The position numbers were made by a program, and so were the translations under genes. 64,000 nucleotides of DNA from PFJX01 sp964466195 (GTDB taxonomy: Bacteria; Pseudomonadota; Gammaproteobacteria; Burkholderiales; Thiobacillaceae): the NCBI GenBank assembly GCA_964466195.1, contig CAYXMQ010000001.1:1-64000 (forward strand). Direction: 5' to 3'. The notes beneath the pieces were generated by a model. That model was not told the origin of the DNA. It did not search any database and worked only from the letters and a program-made list of their open reading frames with translations. Positions 16,029 through 24,807 of the stretch are shown here, in pieces (positions within the stretch are counted from its first letter, which is position 1; every line of letters starts with the position of its first letter).

Positions 16029-18153
16029 TGCCCTTGCCCTCCACGACAGCTTGCCGCAACCAATCGTCGGCTCGGGAACCGGCATCGCCTATTTCCAAGC
16101 CCGAGCCCCAGCCCGAACCGGGCGCGAACTCACCCGGCGTGACCCGCAGGTATCTCGACTGCATGTCCTCGGCCACGGCGGCCAGATCCTCCGGCATCAT
16201 CGGGTCATGGGCGGCGTCCGGCAGCGGCATGCGCAACTTGTAGAGCTTGCCGCCTTCGATCAACGCGAAGGCCTGGCCCTTGGGCAGGCGCACCAGATCC
16301 GCCGGACCGATCATCGGGCCCAGGCGGGCGCTGAGCCGATCCTCATTGCGGCTGGTGAAATCGGAGAAATCCAGCGGGTTGTTGCTGTCCGACGCCTGGC
16401 TCGCGCTCATGCTGGTGACCAGTTCCACCTCGTCTAGTTGGTCGGTGAGAATCCTGGCGGTATCCGTGTTCTTCACCCGCAACATGATCAACGTGTTGAG
16501 GTTGCCGCCGATCTGCTCGGCCTTGGCGCGGGAGCCGATGCGCGCCTCCACGTCGGACCAGGTCTGGGTATAGACCGCCACCTGGTAGCCGGCGCCACCG
16601 GCCTTGTTGAGCAGCGGAATGAACTCGTCGCCGATCAACTCGTTGAACTCATCTGCGTGGATCGAGATGCGCCGCTTGGCTGCCGAGGCTGACTGGCCGT
16701 AGGTCTCTCCATGCTTGTAGATGCGCCCGGCGGTAGAGGTCAGGTCGGAGAACATCGAGTTGCCGACGGCGCCGGCCACTTCGTAGTCGGTCAGCGCGTC
16801 CAGGCCGACGTAAACGATGCCGGCCCGGTTGATCACACCCATCCAGTCGAATAACGGCCGCCGATCATCCAGCCGGCTCATGTCCGGCGAGACCAACTCG
16901 GCCACCTTGCCGGTGGTGAGCTTCTCCAGCAGCGGGATCAGCGAGGCCACCAGCTTGTTGAAGTAGCTCTGCTCGTAGCTGATGATCTTCATCAGGCTCG
17001 CCGCAGTGTCATCGTGCAGCCCCTTGCCACGGATGTATTCGAGAAGCTTGATCACGCCCAGGTCACGGTTCTTCATGGCCCGGTCCAGGGACTTGGGATC
17101 CACCTCCAGCGCTTCGATCTCCTCGCGCCAGCCCACCGCGCCCGGATCACGGTCGAGCCAGAATTGGCAGTAGTCCAGCACCAGGGGCTCGATGTCGTTG
17201 GCGTAGTGGTAAATATCCTGGTAGGACGGTGTGCGGCCCAGGGCGGTCATGGCCTTGGACATCGCGTTGACGAAGCCCCAGACGAACTGGGCGAAGTTGG
17301 CGCCCTCGCCCTCCTTGGGCAACTGGTTGGTGATGCGCGTGGCCACCTCGGTCACCCGCGAGAAACTGCCCACCGGGTTGTAGCGGGCGGAGAGTTCCGG
17401 GTAGCCCAGATGAAAGAAGTGAAATTCGTCCTCCCGCCCCGCTCGTCTGGCTTCGGCATACATGCGCTTCAACAGATCGGCATCGCCCTTGGGATCGAAC
17501 ACGATCACCACGTCGCCACGGCGAATGTCCTGGGTGATGAGGATCTCCGCCAGCCGCGTCTTGCCGACCCGGGTGGTGCCCAGCACCAGCATGTGGCCCA
17601 CCCGCTCGGAGAGGTCCATCCATACTGCGTCCTCGTCCGGCTCCACGCCATGGATGGCCGGATCACCGCCCACCGACGGCAACGGCGCCAGCGGATTCCA
17701 CCAGGCATCCCTACGGGAAATCCGCGCCAGCCCGTCAAACAGCGTGCCTTCTGCACTGCGTTCCAGCCTTCTGGCAGCCCGATACAGAATGCCGGGCTGC
17801 AGCAGCACGCGGTGCTCGGGCTGATGGGCGTCGTACAACCGCTGGGTGTGGCGACGATCCCACTGAAACCCCATGCCCAGGAACAGCGCCCGCTCCGACC
17901 AGGGAATGGCCTCCGACGCCAGACTGTAGCGGGGCAAGCGCTTGAGGTTGGCCTGATAGCGCAACAGCCGGCTGCCCTGGGCAAGACGCCAACCTGCATA
18001 CAGAACCAGACCGGCAGCGGCCAGATAAGCGAGTACCGGCGGCAACAGAAAAGTTTCCGGCATTAGAACCAGGCCCAGGGCAGCGGTGAAGAACACCCCG
18101 GCAGGGATGAACTCCACCGGCCGGCGCAGCAGGTTCTCGACCGGATAGGCCAT
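16018..18153 (-). CDS. traD: Type IV coupling protein TraD
   Basis: ATPase that brings the relaxase-DNA complex to the secretion channel. The 711-residue protein has two hydrophobic segments near the N-terminus (18-30 and 36-56), a Walker A motif GTTRVGKT at 192-199, and a VIVFDPKGD motif near 216-224. Later come GIVYVGLDALTD and RISIHADEFNELIG, a further acidic ATPase motif. Length and order fit the SXT-type TraD of ICEs. It sits downstream of the relaxase and two small genes and overlaps the DUF4400 gene, consistent with one minus-strand mobilisation operon. Confidence 0.95.
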   Translation of the reverse strand: MAYPVENLLRRPVEFIPAGVFFTAALGLVLMPETFLLPPVLAYLAAAGLVLYAGWRLAQGSRLLRYQANLKRLPRYSLASEAIPWSERALFLGMGFQWDRRHTQRLYDAHQPEHRVLLQPGILYRAARRLERSAEGTLFDGLARISRRDAWWNPLAPLPSVGGDPAIHGVEPDEDAVWMDLSERVGHMLVLGTTRVGKTRLAEILITQDIRRGDVVIVFDPKGDADLLKRMYAEARRAGREDEFHFFHLGYPELSARYNPVGSFSRVTEVATRITNQLPKEGEGANFAQFVWGFVNAMSKAMTALGRTPSYQDIYHYANDIEPLVLDYCQFWLDRDPGAVGWREEIEALEVDPKSLDRAMKNRDLGVIKLLEYIRGKGLHDDTAASLMKIISYEQSYFNKLVASLIPLLEKLTTGKVAELVSPDMSRLDDRRPLFDWMGVINRAGIVYVGLDALTDYEVAGAVGNSMFSDLTSTAGRIYKHGETYGQSASAAKRRISIHADEFNELIGDEFIPLLNKAGGAGYQVAVYTQTWSDVEARIGSRAKAEQIGGNLNTLIMLRVKNTDTARILTDQLDEVELVTSMSASQASDSNNPLDFSDFTSRNEDRLSARLGPMIGPADLVRLPKGQAFALIEGGKLYKLRMPLPDAAHDPMMPEDLAAVAEDMQSRYLRVTPGEFAPGSGWGSGLEIGDAGSRADDWLRQAVVEGKGSDL

Positions 18154-18155
18154 GG

Positions 18156-18389
18156 CTATTCCGTCCCGGCCCCGGCGGCCTGCAGGTCTTCCAGGAGCAT
18201 GGCCTCGCTCGCCTCGCAGTCATAGGTCCCGACGAAGATCGCCCCGGGCCGTTGCAGATGGCGCGCCTCGATCACGCCGCCGGCGGGACAGGAGACGATC
18301 TCGCCACGAATCAGGAACACCGCGCGCGGTCGGTGGCTGGCGACAATCCGGTCGAGTATGGGCTGGAGCTGGGCGGGTTGAACGTTCAT
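18156..18389 (-). CDS. Small hypothetical protein between relaxase and TraD
   Basis: A 77-residue soluble protein (MNVQPAQLQPILDRIV...). No recognised domain. It overlaps the upstream small gene by four bases (18386-18389) and ends two bases before TraD, so it is clearly part of the mobilisation operon. A relaxosome accessory role is possible by position only. Confidence 0.7.
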   Translation of the reverse strand: MNVQPAQLQPILDRIVASHRPRAVFLIRGEIVSCPAGGVIEARHLQRPGAIFVGTYDCEASEAMLLEDLQAAGAGTE

Positions 18390-18604
18390 GGCGACATCTC
18401 CCCAGCAAACAGCAGTTCATGGGTTTCTTCCAGGAACGCCGCCTGCAAAGCCAGGCAACGACTGTCGTTGATATCCAGAACCGCCTCGCCGTAGCCGGCT
18501 TCTTTGACCCAGTCGCAGAACTCAGCCCAGTCCGGCACGATGACCAAACTCGCATCATTTCTTTCGATAAATCCCATAGCCACTCGCTTCCTCAATCCCT
18601 TCAT
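18386..18604 (-). CDS. Small hypothetical protein after the relaxase
   Basis: A 72-residue soluble protein whose ATG at 18604 shares a base with the relaxase stop. It includes SLVIVPDWAEFCDWVKEAGYGEAVLDIND. No family recognised. Tight coupling on both sides says it is translated with the mobilisation proteins. A further methionine nine codons in could also serve as start. Confidence 0.65.
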   Translation of the reverse strand: MKGLRKRVAMGFIERNDASLVIVPDWAEFCDWVKEAGYGEAVLDINDSRCLALQAAFLEETHELLFAGEMSP

Positions 18605-20610
18605 CAATCCAGTTCCCGCTTTGCATCGAGTTCAATATCCGATCTGACCAGATGCGGATTGGCCGGCGGCACCGGCTCGATGAAGCGCTGCGGCTCCCGA
18701 ATGATCATCACGGAGAGCTGGCTGCCGCCCTTGCCGTTGCGCCGCACCACCTGATACTTGTGCACGTTGGTCTTCTTGGGGCCGAGCAGATGCCAGCCGG
18801 CCTTGATCACTTCGCGCTGGATGCCGGTACCGAGCTTGTCTTCCGCCAGGGTGGAAGGGGTGCCGTCGCCCTTCTCGCCAAACCGCTCCGCGAAGTGCCG
18901 AAAAATGCGGGGAGAGATCAGCAGCATCCCCTCCGCCGCGAAGTGCACCATGGCACCGGTCTCGTTGTGGGCGATGCTGCCATTGGCCAGGCCCTGCTGC
19001 AGCCAGCCCATGAAACGCAGCGCCGCATCGGAAGGGCCCTGGGGTGCTGCCTTGGGCTTGGCCAACCCATCTGGCTTGATCGGTTTGTCCGGCAGTCGCA
19101 TGGGTGCGATGCGATGGCCATCCGGTGGCCTGGGCAAGAAATGGGTGGCGTCATCCTCTTCGAGAAATTCTTCTGCTGCGGCGTGCAACGCCTCCGGATC
19201 ACCGCCGGGGTTCGGCATCGGAGGTAGCCTGGCAGCCGAGACATCGACTGGCGAGAGGCTGCCCGCATCCGGCGGGGTGTCGGCACTGCGCGCACGCTCC
19301 AGTGTCAGGGCGACCTCTTCGGCCGAGGCACGTGGCAGCGTCTCGCCCGCTTCGCGTCCATCAGTCAGCGGGATGACCCGGCCGACGAAGTTCGCCGGAT
19401 AGTGCTCAGGCGAGGGATAGACCTTCTCCAGAGGAAAACGCAGCAAGGTCAGTATCTGGTCGAACCCGCCCGCTTGCACCCGAACACGCCAGATCGCACC
19501 ACCGGTTTCTGGATTGGCGATCAGGGCTCCATATTCCTGCCAAACATCGAACAGCCGATCGTTCTTCTCGGGTCCAGGAATGCCTGCGGCTGACTCGTGC
19601 GTCGCGAGATACCCCCTCACCTCGTCCGCCAGGCGCTTGGAAACGAACCAGACCTGGCCGTCCGCGACAAACCCGGCCGCACCTGGGCGGTTCAGCGGCA
19701 GGCAACCGCCTTCCGCCAACATCCTGCGCAAGGCCTCCATCAGCCGCTCGATCAGCGGTACCGCCCGAGCCGAAGCGAAGCGCGTCCGCAGCCCCGTGAG
19801 CAGGTTGAGTCGCACCGACTCCCGATCCGCCTGGGTCACAATCCAGGCGATGGCGTTGGATTTATCCTCACCCGAGAGAAAAGCGGTGAGCTGCGACAGC
19901 ATTTCCGCATCTTCCGACAGCCACGCCAGCGTGGACTGGGGCACGAGTCGCTGCAGCAGAAAGATGCCCATGCGCTGGTGAGCAGCATAGTTCCTGACAC
20001 CCGGCGCGCCATCGGGGGCGCCACGCGAAGTTCCAAACGTGACCCGATAACGCGTCGCGCCACACTCGGCCATGGCGCCGGCCAAGGGCGACCAGGTTCC
20101 CTCGCCACGCCGCTTGGCGATGACGATGTGCAAATCCGCCAAGGGCTTGCCTACATCGTGGATCAGCGCCGCCAGGAACACCCCGAACGTCCAACGATGT
20201 TCACGCCGCTGGATGTCCTCCGGCGCGACACCCGGCGGCAGAACCTGGGCACGGCGTAGGTGAAGTGCAATATTGGCCGTCTCCAGTGCATGCAGCAGCA
20301 AGCCGCCGGGCTGAGCGTGGTGATGCGATTCCGAGGCCGGCAGCAACTGGACAAAGGCCATGAACCGGTCAATCGTCTGCCCGTAATCCCGCTCGAAGTT
20401 GGCCGGCGCGAGTCCCGTCTTCACCCGGATGGAGGCGATCAGGGCAGCCGCCCCCAGGTGCTGCGTCAGCGCCTCGGTGGATAGCACCGGAAGCCAGCCA
20501 GGCGGAATCGTCGGGTTTCGCATCTTGCGGGCCCTGAGGCCGCTCATCGTGACCGCCACACCCGCGACCAGACTGGCGGCACCGAAAAGGGTGGCGACCG
20601 TCTCCATCAT
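18604..20610 (-). CDS. traI: MOBH-type relaxase, TraI_2 family
   Basis: Nicks the element at oriT and pilots the strand into the recipient. The 668-residue protein has a hydrophobic N-terminal segment, then the TraI_2/HD-type relaxase domain with HHH at 96-98, PGGLLLHALE (H107) and LIHDVGKP (H151, D152), the histidine and aspartate set typical of MOBH enzymes. The C-terminal part (about 520-640) fits the TraI_2 C-terminal domain, for example MGWLQQGLANGSIAHNETGA. Length is normal for ICE relaxases. The first of two consecutive ATG codons was taken as start. oriT is not identified. Confidence 0.93.
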   Translation of the reverse strand: MMETVATLFGAASLVAGVAVTMSGLRARKMRNPTIPPGWLPVLSTEALTQHLGAAALIASIRVKTGLAPANFERDYGQTIDRFMAFVQLLPASESHHHAQPGGLLLHALETANIALHLRRAQVLPPGVAPEDIQRREHRWTFGVFLAALIHDVGKPLADLHIVIAKRRGEGTWSPLAGAMAECGATRYRVTFGTSRGAPDGAPGVRNYAAHQRMGIFLLQRLVPQSTLAWLSEDAEMLSQLTAFLSGEDKSNAIAWIVTQADRESVRLNLLTGLRTRFASARAVPLIERLMEALRRMLAEGGCLPLNRPGAAGFVADGQVWFVSKRLADEVRGYLATHESAAGIPGPEKNDRLFDVWQEYGALIANPETGGAIWRVRVQAGGFDQILTLLRFPLEKVYPSPEHYPANFVGRVIPLTDGREAGETLPRASAEEVALTLERARSADTPPDAGSLSPVDVSAARLPPMPNPGGDPEALHAAAEEFLEEDDATHFLPRPPDGHRIAPMRLPDKPIKPDGLAKPKAAPQGPSDAALRFMGWLQQGLANGSIAHNETGAMVHFAAEGMLLISPRIFRHFAERFGEKGDGTPSTLAEDKLGTGIQREVIKAGWHLLGPKKTNVHKYQVVRRNGKGGSQLSVMIIREPQRFIEPVPPANPHLVRSDIELDAKRELD

Positions 20611-20640
20611 CGTCCATGCTGGAATTCAAAGCGGCGAACT

Positions 20641-20670
20641 CCAGTGGCGCTCGGGGAGCGAATCCACTGG
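20641..20670. repeat. Imperfect 12-base stem inverted repeat upstream of the relaxase gene
   Basis: CCAGTGG CGCTC, a GGG loop, GAGCG, AAT, CCACTGG: two stem blocks of 7 and 5 bases with a small bulge. It sits 30 bases before the relaxase start codon. No T tract follows. It could be an operator, part of oriT or an mRNA leader structure. Confidence 0.6.
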
Positions 20671-20676
20671 CAACGC

Positions 20677-20892
20677 TTACTCGAAAATGGGGTGAAATTC
20701 GGCGTGCTGCCGGAGCTCTTCCCGTTCATCGCTGGCCTTTTGAAGTGAACCAGGCGACGTGTCAGCCACCTGGTAGATCGGGAACACCGTAGCCAACGTC
20801 CAACTCACCCGCCAGCGAGAAAGTAAAATTAGCTCCGCACTTTTTATATCGCCGCCTTCAGGCGAGCGCCACAGTTGATAAGTCATGTTCAT
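20677..20892 (-). CDS. Possible small protein, weak
   Basis: A 71-residue frame (MNMTYQLWRSPEGGD...) just upstream of the relaxase gene. Its ATG is only two bases from the divergent ATG at 20895, leaving no room for a promoter or ribosome site for both. I know no family. It may be real if the plus-strand gene starts further in; otherwise it is a chance frame. Confidence 0.25.
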   Translation of the reverse strand: MNMTYQLWRSPEGGDIKSAELILLSRWRVSWTLATVFPIYQVADTSPGSLQKASDEREELRQHAEFHPIFE

Positions 20893-20894
20893 CC

Positions 20895-21329
20895 ATGAGC
20901 TTGCGTTGCCACAGATTCCTCATCGCTGACGACGGCACCCTATGCCGCCTGGCGAACGCCAAACTTGAACGGATGCTGCGAGATCCGGCCAACTATCGCC
21001 TGCCCGCATTCGCGGGACAACGCGTGCGGATGGCCGACGTTGCCGTCGAAGTCGTTGACCGCGTTCCGGTCCGCGTTGTTCGTAGCACGTTTGCCATCCT
21101 CGCTATTGATGACGATGGCCGCATCGACTCAAGCAAATTTGTCAGGCAACAATTTGCCCTCGCCGAAACCACATTGGCCCCCGTGCTGGCTGTTTCGGAA
21201 AGCAACGGTGGCGTGATCGACGCCACCGCTCGATTCGTTGCGCAAGGGGGTACGTGGGCGCCATCACACTACTTTGCGCGGGCTATTGAGGATGCCGCGT
21301 TGGGGCGGCTCCGCTGCCGTCGCCTGTAG
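20895..21329 (+). CDS. Hypothetical protein, 144 residues
   Basis: A soluble protein beginning MSLRCHRFLIADDGTLCRLANAKLE and continuing RVVRSTFAILAIDDDGRID, with a strand-rich look and no signal peptide. It is divergent from the relaxase operon, the usual place for an ICE accessory gene. No domain recognised. A later start at the methionine of MLRDPANYRLP is possible and would free the region upstream. Confidence 0.6.
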   Translation: MSLRCHRFLIADDGTLCRLANAKLERMLRDPANYRLPAFAGQRVRMADVAVEVVDRVPVRVVRSTFAILAIDDDGRIDSSKFVRQQFALAETTLAPVLAVSESNGGVIDATARFVAQGGTWAPSHYFARAIEDAALGRLRCRRL

Positions 21330-21473
21330 ATCCTGACTATCCAGCTTTCCGACATGAGTCTCACTGCCACGCTTCGCACCCTGGTCCTTGACCATCGTGC
21401 TCGCGGATATGCTGTTCAGTGTCCTGGTGGACTGACCTGCCACATCAGATTCGATCAAACTGGGATGAATTAA

Positions 21474-21893
21474 ATGTCCACCATCTATTTGGTTTCCTGT
21501 GTCTCCTTGAAGCAGAGCGTGCCTTGTGAGGCGAAGGAGTTGTATCGGTCTAACTGGTTTCAGAAGGCACGCGCCTACGTTGAATCCATGGATATGCCCT
21601 GGTACATCCTTTCAGCCAGGCATGGTCTGATCAATCCTGACGAAGTCATTGCCCCCTACGAACAGACCTTGAACGAAATGCCTATTTCTGAACGAAGGGC
21701 ATGGGCTGAAAAGGTCGGCGGACAGCTATCCGGGTTGATTTCACCTGGCGACCAGGTCGTGGTGCTGGCCGGGGCACGGTATCGTGAATTCTTGATGCCG
21801 AGATTGCTCAGACTGGCCGCAGGCATCCAAGTGCCCATGGAAGGCATGCGGATAGGCGAGCAACTGTCATGGTTAGGCAAGCACCATGGCTAG
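21474..21893 (+). CDS. DUF6884 (YaaA-like) protein
   Basis: A 139-residue protein with the pattern of DUF6884: YLVSCVSLKQSVPCEAKELY at the N-terminus, WYILSARHGLINPDEVIAPYE in the middle and VVVLAGARYREFL near the end. The family resembles YaaA and some DNA or tRNA modification proteins in fold, but its reaction is not established. Its 3' end overlaps the next gene by eight bases, so the two are translated together. It lies at the start of the second cargo block. Confidence 0.75.
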   Translation: MSTIYLVSCVSLKQSVPCEAKELYRSNWFQKARAYVESMDMPWYILSARHGLINPDEVIAPYEQTLNEMPISERRAWAEKVGGQLSGLISPGDQVVVLAGARYREFLMPRLLRLAAGIQVPMEGMRIGEQLSWLGKHHG

Positions 21894-22599
21894 ACTGGAC
21901 GATCTAGTCGAGTTCTACCGCCTCTTGGAACGAGTCGAGGAGCGATGCGGGGGCAAGCGGCGACTCTCGGAGTGTGATGGCCGCATGGAATGGCCCAAGC
22001 GAGGGATCTATTTCTTCTTCGAGGAGGGGGAGTTACGCACCCACTCTGGCTTAGGCCCGAGAGTGACTCGGGTCGGAACCCATGCCCTGACCACCACATC
22101 CAAAACCACCCTGTGGAACCGACTTGGCCAGCACCGCGGAACCGCGAAAAGTATGGGGGGGAACCATCGTGGCTCGATTTTCCGCCTCTTAGTCGGTAGC
22201 GCATTGCGCAAGAGGAACTCCATTGATGGGCTGGATTCGTGGGGACTCGGTAATGATCCGGGCAAAGCTGCTGCACAGTTGGGTATCTGCCGTGACGATG
22301 TGAAGCAGCTAGAGGCAAGCCTCGAAGTAACCGTCAGCAAGGTAATTGGGTCAATGCCCTTCCTCTGGCTTGAAATCAACGATGTACCAAGTCCGACCAG
22401 CCAACGTGGTTACCTAGAGCGAAACGCGATTGCTCTCCTCAGCAATCTTGGAAAACCCGCGAGTGACCCTCCCTCAAATGCCTGGCTCGGGCATGATTCA
22501 GACAGGGGGCGCGTGCGTGAATCGGGACTGTGGAACAACAATCACGTAGAGGAAAATTATGACCCCGCGTTCCTAATTCACCTCAAGCACATGCTGTAG
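21886..22599 (+). CDS. GIY-YIG-like protein coupled to DUF6884
   Basis: A 237-residue protein with a GIY-YIG-like start, WPKRGIYFFFEEGE, then RVTRVGTHALT (the YIG-like strand), LWNRLGQHRG with the usual Arg/His, and a later RGYLERNAIALLSN carrying a glutamate. This is the arrangement of a GIY-YIG nuclease domain, with an insert in the middle. Because it overlaps the DUF6884 gene by eight bases, the two probably act together, perhaps in DNA recognition or defence; that is inference. No membrane segment. Confidence 0.65.
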   Translation: MARLDDLVEFYRLLERVEERCGGKRRLSECDGRMEWPKRGIYFFFEEGELRTHSGLGPRVTRVGTHALTTTSKTTLWNRLGQHRGTAKSMGGNHRGSIFRLLVGSALRKRNSIDGLDSWGLGNDPGKAAAQLGICRDDVKQLEASLEVTVSKVIGSMPFLWLEINDVPSPTSQRGYLERNAIALLSNLGKPASDPPSNAWLGHDSDRGRVRESGLWNNNHVEENYDPAFLIHLKHML

Positions 22600-23089
22600 C
22601 ACCTTATTCAACAAATCTGGGCAAAGGGCTGCTTTGACCAAACACTTGGCGACCATGCCTGTTCGACCGCTGGCAGCACCTTACTGGACACAAGCAGGCA
22701 TTCAACGGAGCAACTGCCTTTAATGGCAGGTGTTGGGTGTAGTAGAGACCTTCATTCTGGCTCTATGGCGGGCCGGAGGTCGGCCAATCCGGCCACTGGC
22801 GCTCTGCGCTACCAACGGCAGCAATCAATTGGTCAGCGGCCGTTGGTCAGTAAATTGGCCCTAATGACTACTCTGAACCAAAGCGGCCGCTCAACGCAGA
22901 CATTCAAGCCTCGCCAAAACCAGTCCGACGGAACGATTGGTTGCCGAGTGAACGCGACCAATCTCGTTGATTGTCACCTAGCGACGTGGTTGTTCGAGGC
23001 CGCTGGGTTCATGAGAGCAGGATCGCCGCGCCGCTAAACTGTATTGAGGCCATGGATACGCTCCAACTGCTTCTTAGAACCCGCATGCC
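22600..23089. other. Intergenic region with repeat words
   Basis: About 490 bases with no supported gene. It contains GGCC-rich words such as GGTCGGCCAATCCGGCCACT and GGTCAGCGGCCGTTGGTCAG (22780-22850) and, near 22890, AAGCGGCCGC. They recall the degenerate intergenic repeat also found near 4433, 13926 and 29114. No tRNA or clear terminator is visible. Confidence 0.5.
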
Positions 23090-23344
23090 TCAGCCAGACC
23101 CAAGCTTGCGCTTCACGTCTTCGATGAGCTTCTCGCAGCACCCCGAAACCTCGAAGCTGATCTTGTCGAAACCTCGGCCCTTACCTACCAATTTGGGCGC
23201 TTGGCCGTGTACAGGGCACCGGCAAGAACCCACCTTTTGGCGTATACCCTTGTCAACTGCTGCAAGCATCGCAGCCTCCAACGCATCACCCATATTGCGC
23301 GGTTCAATGCGACGGCCATTGATTTCAAATCGAATGTCAATCAT
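23090..23344 (-). CDS. Small protein with Cys/His cluster
   Basis: From the ATG at 23344, 84 residues: MIDIRFEINGRRIEPRNMGD..., then GSCRCPVHGQAP and VSGCCEKLIED. The cysteines and histidine could bind a metal. No family recognised. It follows the DUF2188 gene on the same strand, about 50 bases downstream, so the two may form a small operon. Confidence 0.6.
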   Translation of the reverse strand: MIDIRFEINGRRIEPRNMGDALEAAMLAAVDKGIRQKVGSCRCPVHGQAPKLVGKGRGFDKISFEVSGCCEKLIEDVKRKLGSG

Positions 23345-23397
23345 CTTGCGGTCCTTGTATAGAGTGGGAAAGCGGGCCGAAAAGCGGCCCGCCACCA

Positions 23398-23625
23398 TCA
23401 GCCCTTGGGCGGGAACGGATCATGGCCGTGGCTATCTTTGGACTGAATCTGCCCGTCGCGCCGGTGGATCACTAGTTCGGTTCCTTGGTTTTGGGCGATT
23501 TCGCGTCCGCGTTGGACCGCGTCGGTCTTTCTGTCAAAGGTTTCGGTGGCGCGTTGGGCGCCTGCGCCCCGGACGGCCCATCCATCCTGGTGCGGTACAA
23601 CATGCTGGTTGCGTTTAGTGTTCAT
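23398..23625 (-). CDS. DUF2188 family small protein
   Basis: From the ATG at 23625, 75 residues: NQHVVPHQDGWAVRGAGAQRAT followed by DAVQRGREIAQNQGTELVIHRRDGQIQ. This is the characteristic DUF2188 pattern (a W-V strand, a helix, then an HRxDGxI strand). Function is unknown; members are small, soluble, and common on plasmids and ICEs. Divergent from the sigma-factor-like gene. Confidence 0.75.
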   Translation of the reverse strand: MNTKRNQHVVPHQDGWAVRGAGAQRATETFDRKTDAVQRGREIAQNQGTELVIHRRDGQIQSKDSHGHDPFPPKG

Positions 23626-23761
23626 GTGAAGCTCCTGTCGCAGCACAATTGCTGCTCAATAACCTATGCGGAGGAAAATTCGATCCCGGACATAGGCACC
23701 TGATCGTGTCCGGATTCTGAAACTGCTCCGCATACACAACAGCGAAGCCATGGGGTAGACA

Positions 23762-24394
23762 TTGGAACTAGACGACACGCTAGATGACGATTGCGCAACA
23801 CCTGACGACCTCCGTCAGGCGATTGAGGAGCTCACAAAGGAGGACGCAGCCAGGTTGAAAAAGGCGGCTACCTATTGCCTGTTTGGCACTGAATACCAGA
23901 ATCCGATGGAGCTGCTCAACGAAGCGGTTGTCCGCGCCATGAATGCGGCACACGGTAGCAAGGGTCGGACATGGAAGAAATCGGTGCCCTTCATGGCCTT
24001 CATGGTCATGACGATCAAAGGCATCGCGAACGACTCGCACGAGTCCCTAACTCAAACAATGACCGTCAATATAGAGTCCATGGCTGCCGAAGATGCCACC
24101 GCCGAGGACGCCCTCGGTGCGCTGGGTCATGCCAATCCCTGCATCGTGGAGCAGGCCCTCGAAATTGAGGAGCGCCAAGAGCGGCAGGAACGTGCCAAAG
24201 CTGACGCCGACGCCATTGACGCCCACTTTAAAAATGACGATGACATCAATTGGATCATCATGGGCCATAAGGACGGACAGACAGCGTCAGAGATTCGTGA
24301 GCTTTCAGAGATGACTGCTACGCAATACGAGACCGCAAGGAGACGATTCCGTCGCGGCTTGGAAAAACTATATCCGGGCAGGAGGAAATCATGA
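23762..24394 (+). CDS. Sigma-70-like regulatory protein
   Basis: A 210-residue protein with the layout of a small sigma factor: an N-terminal region (FGTEYQNPMELLNEAVVRAMNAA, then KKSVPFMAFMVMTIKGIANDS) resembling region 2, and a C-terminal helix-turn-helix-like region 4 (IMGHKDGQTASEIRELSEMTATQYETARRRFRRGLEKL, given here as a description of 250-310 bases before the stop). It starts at a TTG; no ATG lies nearby in phase. It overlaps the next gene by four bases and leads a three-gene set ending in an ImmA/IrrE peptidase. Possibly a dedicated regulator for cargo or for the ICE. Confidence 0.65.
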   Translation: MELDDTLDDDCATPDDLRQAIEELTKEDAARLKKAATYCLFGTEYQNPMELLNEAVVRAMNAAHGSKGRTWKKSVPFMAFMVMTIKGIANDSHESLTQTMTVNIESMAAEDATAEDALGALGHANPCIVEQALEIEERQERQERAKADADAIDAHFKNDDDINWIIMGHKDGQTASEIRELSEMTATQYETARRRFRRGLEKLYPGRRKS

Positions 24395-24807
24395 GCACAT
24401 CGAAGATCAGCGCGGAAATCGCGTCGCTCCGTGCAGCGGCTTTGGACGATCTCATGGCGACAACCGATGCCGAGTTGCACCAAGAGGCGCTTGAAGACGG
24501 AGAAGACCTCGATGCCATCGCCACACAAGTGAAGTTCGCCATGCGCGAAGCCGCTGCAGGGGTTCTGCGCCAACGCATGGTGCAATCGAAGACACGGATC
24601 AGGCCACCTACTGCGGCTCGCCCCGTGCCAGCCATCCGTCTATCCCCCGACCGGATCAAGCAAATTATCCAAGACCTTTTTCAGAGAGATCGCAGCCTCG
24701 GGCTTGCATTCCGAGACGGCAAACAACAGACCGAATCCGATTGGCAAAGCCTCTACGACGACTTGGTGGCCATGGGGGCGATAAAACCCAATGACGATGG
24801 CCTTTGA
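24391..24807 (+). CDS. Hypothetical protein between sigma-like and ImmA/IrrE genes
   Basis: A 138-residue soluble, mostly helical protein (MSTSKISAEIASLRAAALDDL...). No domain recognised. It overlaps the sigma-like gene by four bases (ATGA) and the ImmA/IrrE gene by 17, so it belongs to the same translation unit. It could serve as an anti-sigma or repressor cleaved by the downstream peptidase, by analogy with ImmA/ImmR; that is inference. Confidence 0.65.
   Translation: MSTSKISAEIASLRAAALDDLMATTDAELHQEALEDGEDLDAIATQVKFAMREAAAGVLRQRMVQSKTRIRPPTAARPVPAIRLSPDRIKQIIQDLFQRDRSLGLAFRDGKQQTESDWQSLYDDLVAMGAIKPNDDGL

Noticed and set aside
17014..18066. Plus-strand open frame of 350 residues opposite TraD
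   Set aside because: It is antisense to a strongly supported coupling protein; high GC makes such mirror frames common here.
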